A program made the translations under genes and the position numbers. Below are positions 4,645 to 5,230 of a DNA stretch of 5,230 bases, piece after piece. Location of the stretch: contig JANOCR010000316.1 of NCBI GenBank assembly GCA_031412355.1, positions 1-5,230 on the forward strand, given 5' to 3'. A model generated the notes under the pieces. It saw only the letters and a program-made list of their open reading frames with translations, did no database searches and was not told the origin of the DNA. Source of the DNA: JAENVT01 sp031412355 (GTDB lineage Bacteria > Actinomycetota > Acidimicrobiia > Acidimicrobiales > Ilumatobacteraceae). How positions within the stretch are numbered: position 1 is the stretch's first letter; each line of letters opens with the position of its first letter.

Positions 4645-5075
4645 CGTTGGATGAGGTCGTCGAACTCGCCCGCCGCGAGCAGTTCCTCGCGGTCGTGGCC
4701 ACGCTGCGCGCCGACCTGACGATTCAGTCGTCGCTGGTCAATGCCGGCGTTCTCGACCACCCGGTCACCGGCGAGCCCGTGCTGGCGTTCGTCACTTACG
4801 GCGCTGCAAAGCTGCGCAACATCAGGGCCAGACCCCATGTGGCCGTCACCTTTCGATCCGGCTGGTCGTGGGCGACGATCGAGGGCCAGGCCCACCTGAT
4901 CGGCCCCGACGATCCGCATCCGCAGATCGATGCAGAGCGATACCGGGTGCTGCTGCGCGAAGTGTTCACAGCAGCGGGAGGACACCACGACGACTGGGAT
5001 GCCTACGACCGCACAATGCTCGAGCAGGGTCGCGTAGCGGTGTGCGTTCCCCCAGCACGCATCTACAGCAACTGA
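4641..5075 (+). CDS. PPOX-class F420/flavin-dependent split-barrel protein
   Basis: The 144-residue protein has the pyridoxamine-5'-phosphate-oxidase-like split beta-barrel. Visible landmarks are EQFLAVVATLRADLTIQSSL (13-32), FVTYGAAKLRNIRARPHVAV (50-69, the Lys-x-x-N-hydrophobic-Arg-x-x-P pattern that contacts cofactor phosphate), WATIEGQAHLIG (77-88) and a C-terminal RVAVCVPPARIY (131-142). The length suits small actinobacterial PPOX proteins annotated as F420-dependent reductases; cofactor and substrate cannot be settled from sequence alone. GTG 4641 shares GTGA with the STAS stop and has AAGGGGGA about six bases upstream, so it may also be initiated independently. Nothing known connects it to pili; it may simply be a rider at the operon end. 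Confidence 0.8.
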   Translation: MTLDEVVELARREQFLAVVATLRADLTIQSSLVNAGVLDHPVTGEPVLAFVTYGAAKLRNIRARPHVAVTFRSGWSWATIEGQAHLIGPDDPHPQIDAERYRVLLREVFTAAGGHHDDWDAYDRTMLEQGRVAVCVPPARIYSN

Positions 5076-5084
5076 GTCAGCAGC

Positions 5085-5230
5085 TCACACAGCGAAGATC
5101 TGCGCTTCATCGGCGAACGCTTTGAACTCCAAGGCGTTGCCGGCAGGGTCGTAGAAGAACATCGTCCACTGCTCGCCGGCCTCACCGGCGAATCGCACGT
5201 ACGGCTCGATAACGAACGCCGTGCCGGCCG
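5085..5230 (-). CDS. VOC-superfamily (glyoxalase/bleomycin-resistance fold) protein, C-terminal part
   Basis: Reading leftwards from the right edge, 47 codons end at a TGA (5087-5085). The tail contains VIEPYVRFAGEAGEQWTMFF followed by YDPAGNALEFKAF, the terminal beta strands of a VOC domain. The DPxGNxLEFK signature carries the Glu that usually binds the divalent metal. The N-terminal part and start lie outside the window. It is convergent with the PPOX gene, with only 9 bp between stops and no clear terminator. Substrate unknown; the family includes glyoxalases, dioxygenases and resistance proteins. Confidence 0.82.
   Translation of the reverse strand, partial: AGTAFVIEPYVRFAGEAGEQWTMFFYDPAGNALEFKAFADEAQIFAV

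Noticed and set aside
5073..5090. Terminator between the PPOX and VOC genes
   Set aside because: Only TGAG/CTCA four-base arms are present, with no T-run; too weak for a terminator call.

Overview
The window looks like chromosomal DNA from a high-GC actinobacterium. Heavy G/C third-position use, 4-bp GTGA/ATGA start-stop overlaps, a monoderm-style Tad pilus set without a secretin, and a probable F420-type flavoprotein all fit Actinomycetota, possibly an Acidimicrobiia/Ilumatobacter-like lineage. That placement is an inference; no taxonomic marker is present.

Left part (1-674, minus strand): the N-terminal part of a tyrosine site-specific recombinase (integrase) runs off the left edge. Behind it, a 144-bp spacer carries a 12-bp tandem repeat and a 10-bp palindrome. 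Next comes a tRNA gene with anticodon UCA, a long variable arm and an encoded CCA, identified as selenocysteine tRNA (selC). An integrase abutting the 3' end of a tRNA gene is the usual layout of an integrated element, so the left edge is probably the end of a mobile island inserted at selC.

Middle part (675-4291, plus strand): a leader has a plausible promoter and a hairpin that would cover the first ribosome binding site. It is followed by a compact Tad (tight adherence / Flp-type IV pilus) operon: tadZ (ParA/MinD-like localisation ATPase), tadA (secretion ATPase), tadB and tadC (inner-membrane platform), a short Flp-like prepilin, and tadE (pseudopilin). The prepilin peptidase (TadV) and TadF/TadG-type proteins are not here and would have to be encoded elsewhere.

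Right part (4288-5230): translationally coupled to tadE are a STAS-domain anti-sigma-factor-antagonist-like protein, with Asp where such proteins normally carry the phosphorylatable Ser, and a PPOX-class flavin/F420-dependent split-barrel protein. A convergent VOC (glyoxalase-fold) gene enters from the right edge on the minus strand. Five of the seven junctions from tadZ to the PPOX gene are 4-bp overlaps, so the Tad genes, the STAS protein and the PPOX protein are probably made from one transcript. The STAS and PPOX proteins have no established role in Tad assembly.

Most notable points: integrase next to selC; the natural Asp at the STAS phosphosite in a pilus operon; the SD-masking leader hairpin; and the repeat-bearing, out-of-register pilin/tadE junction.
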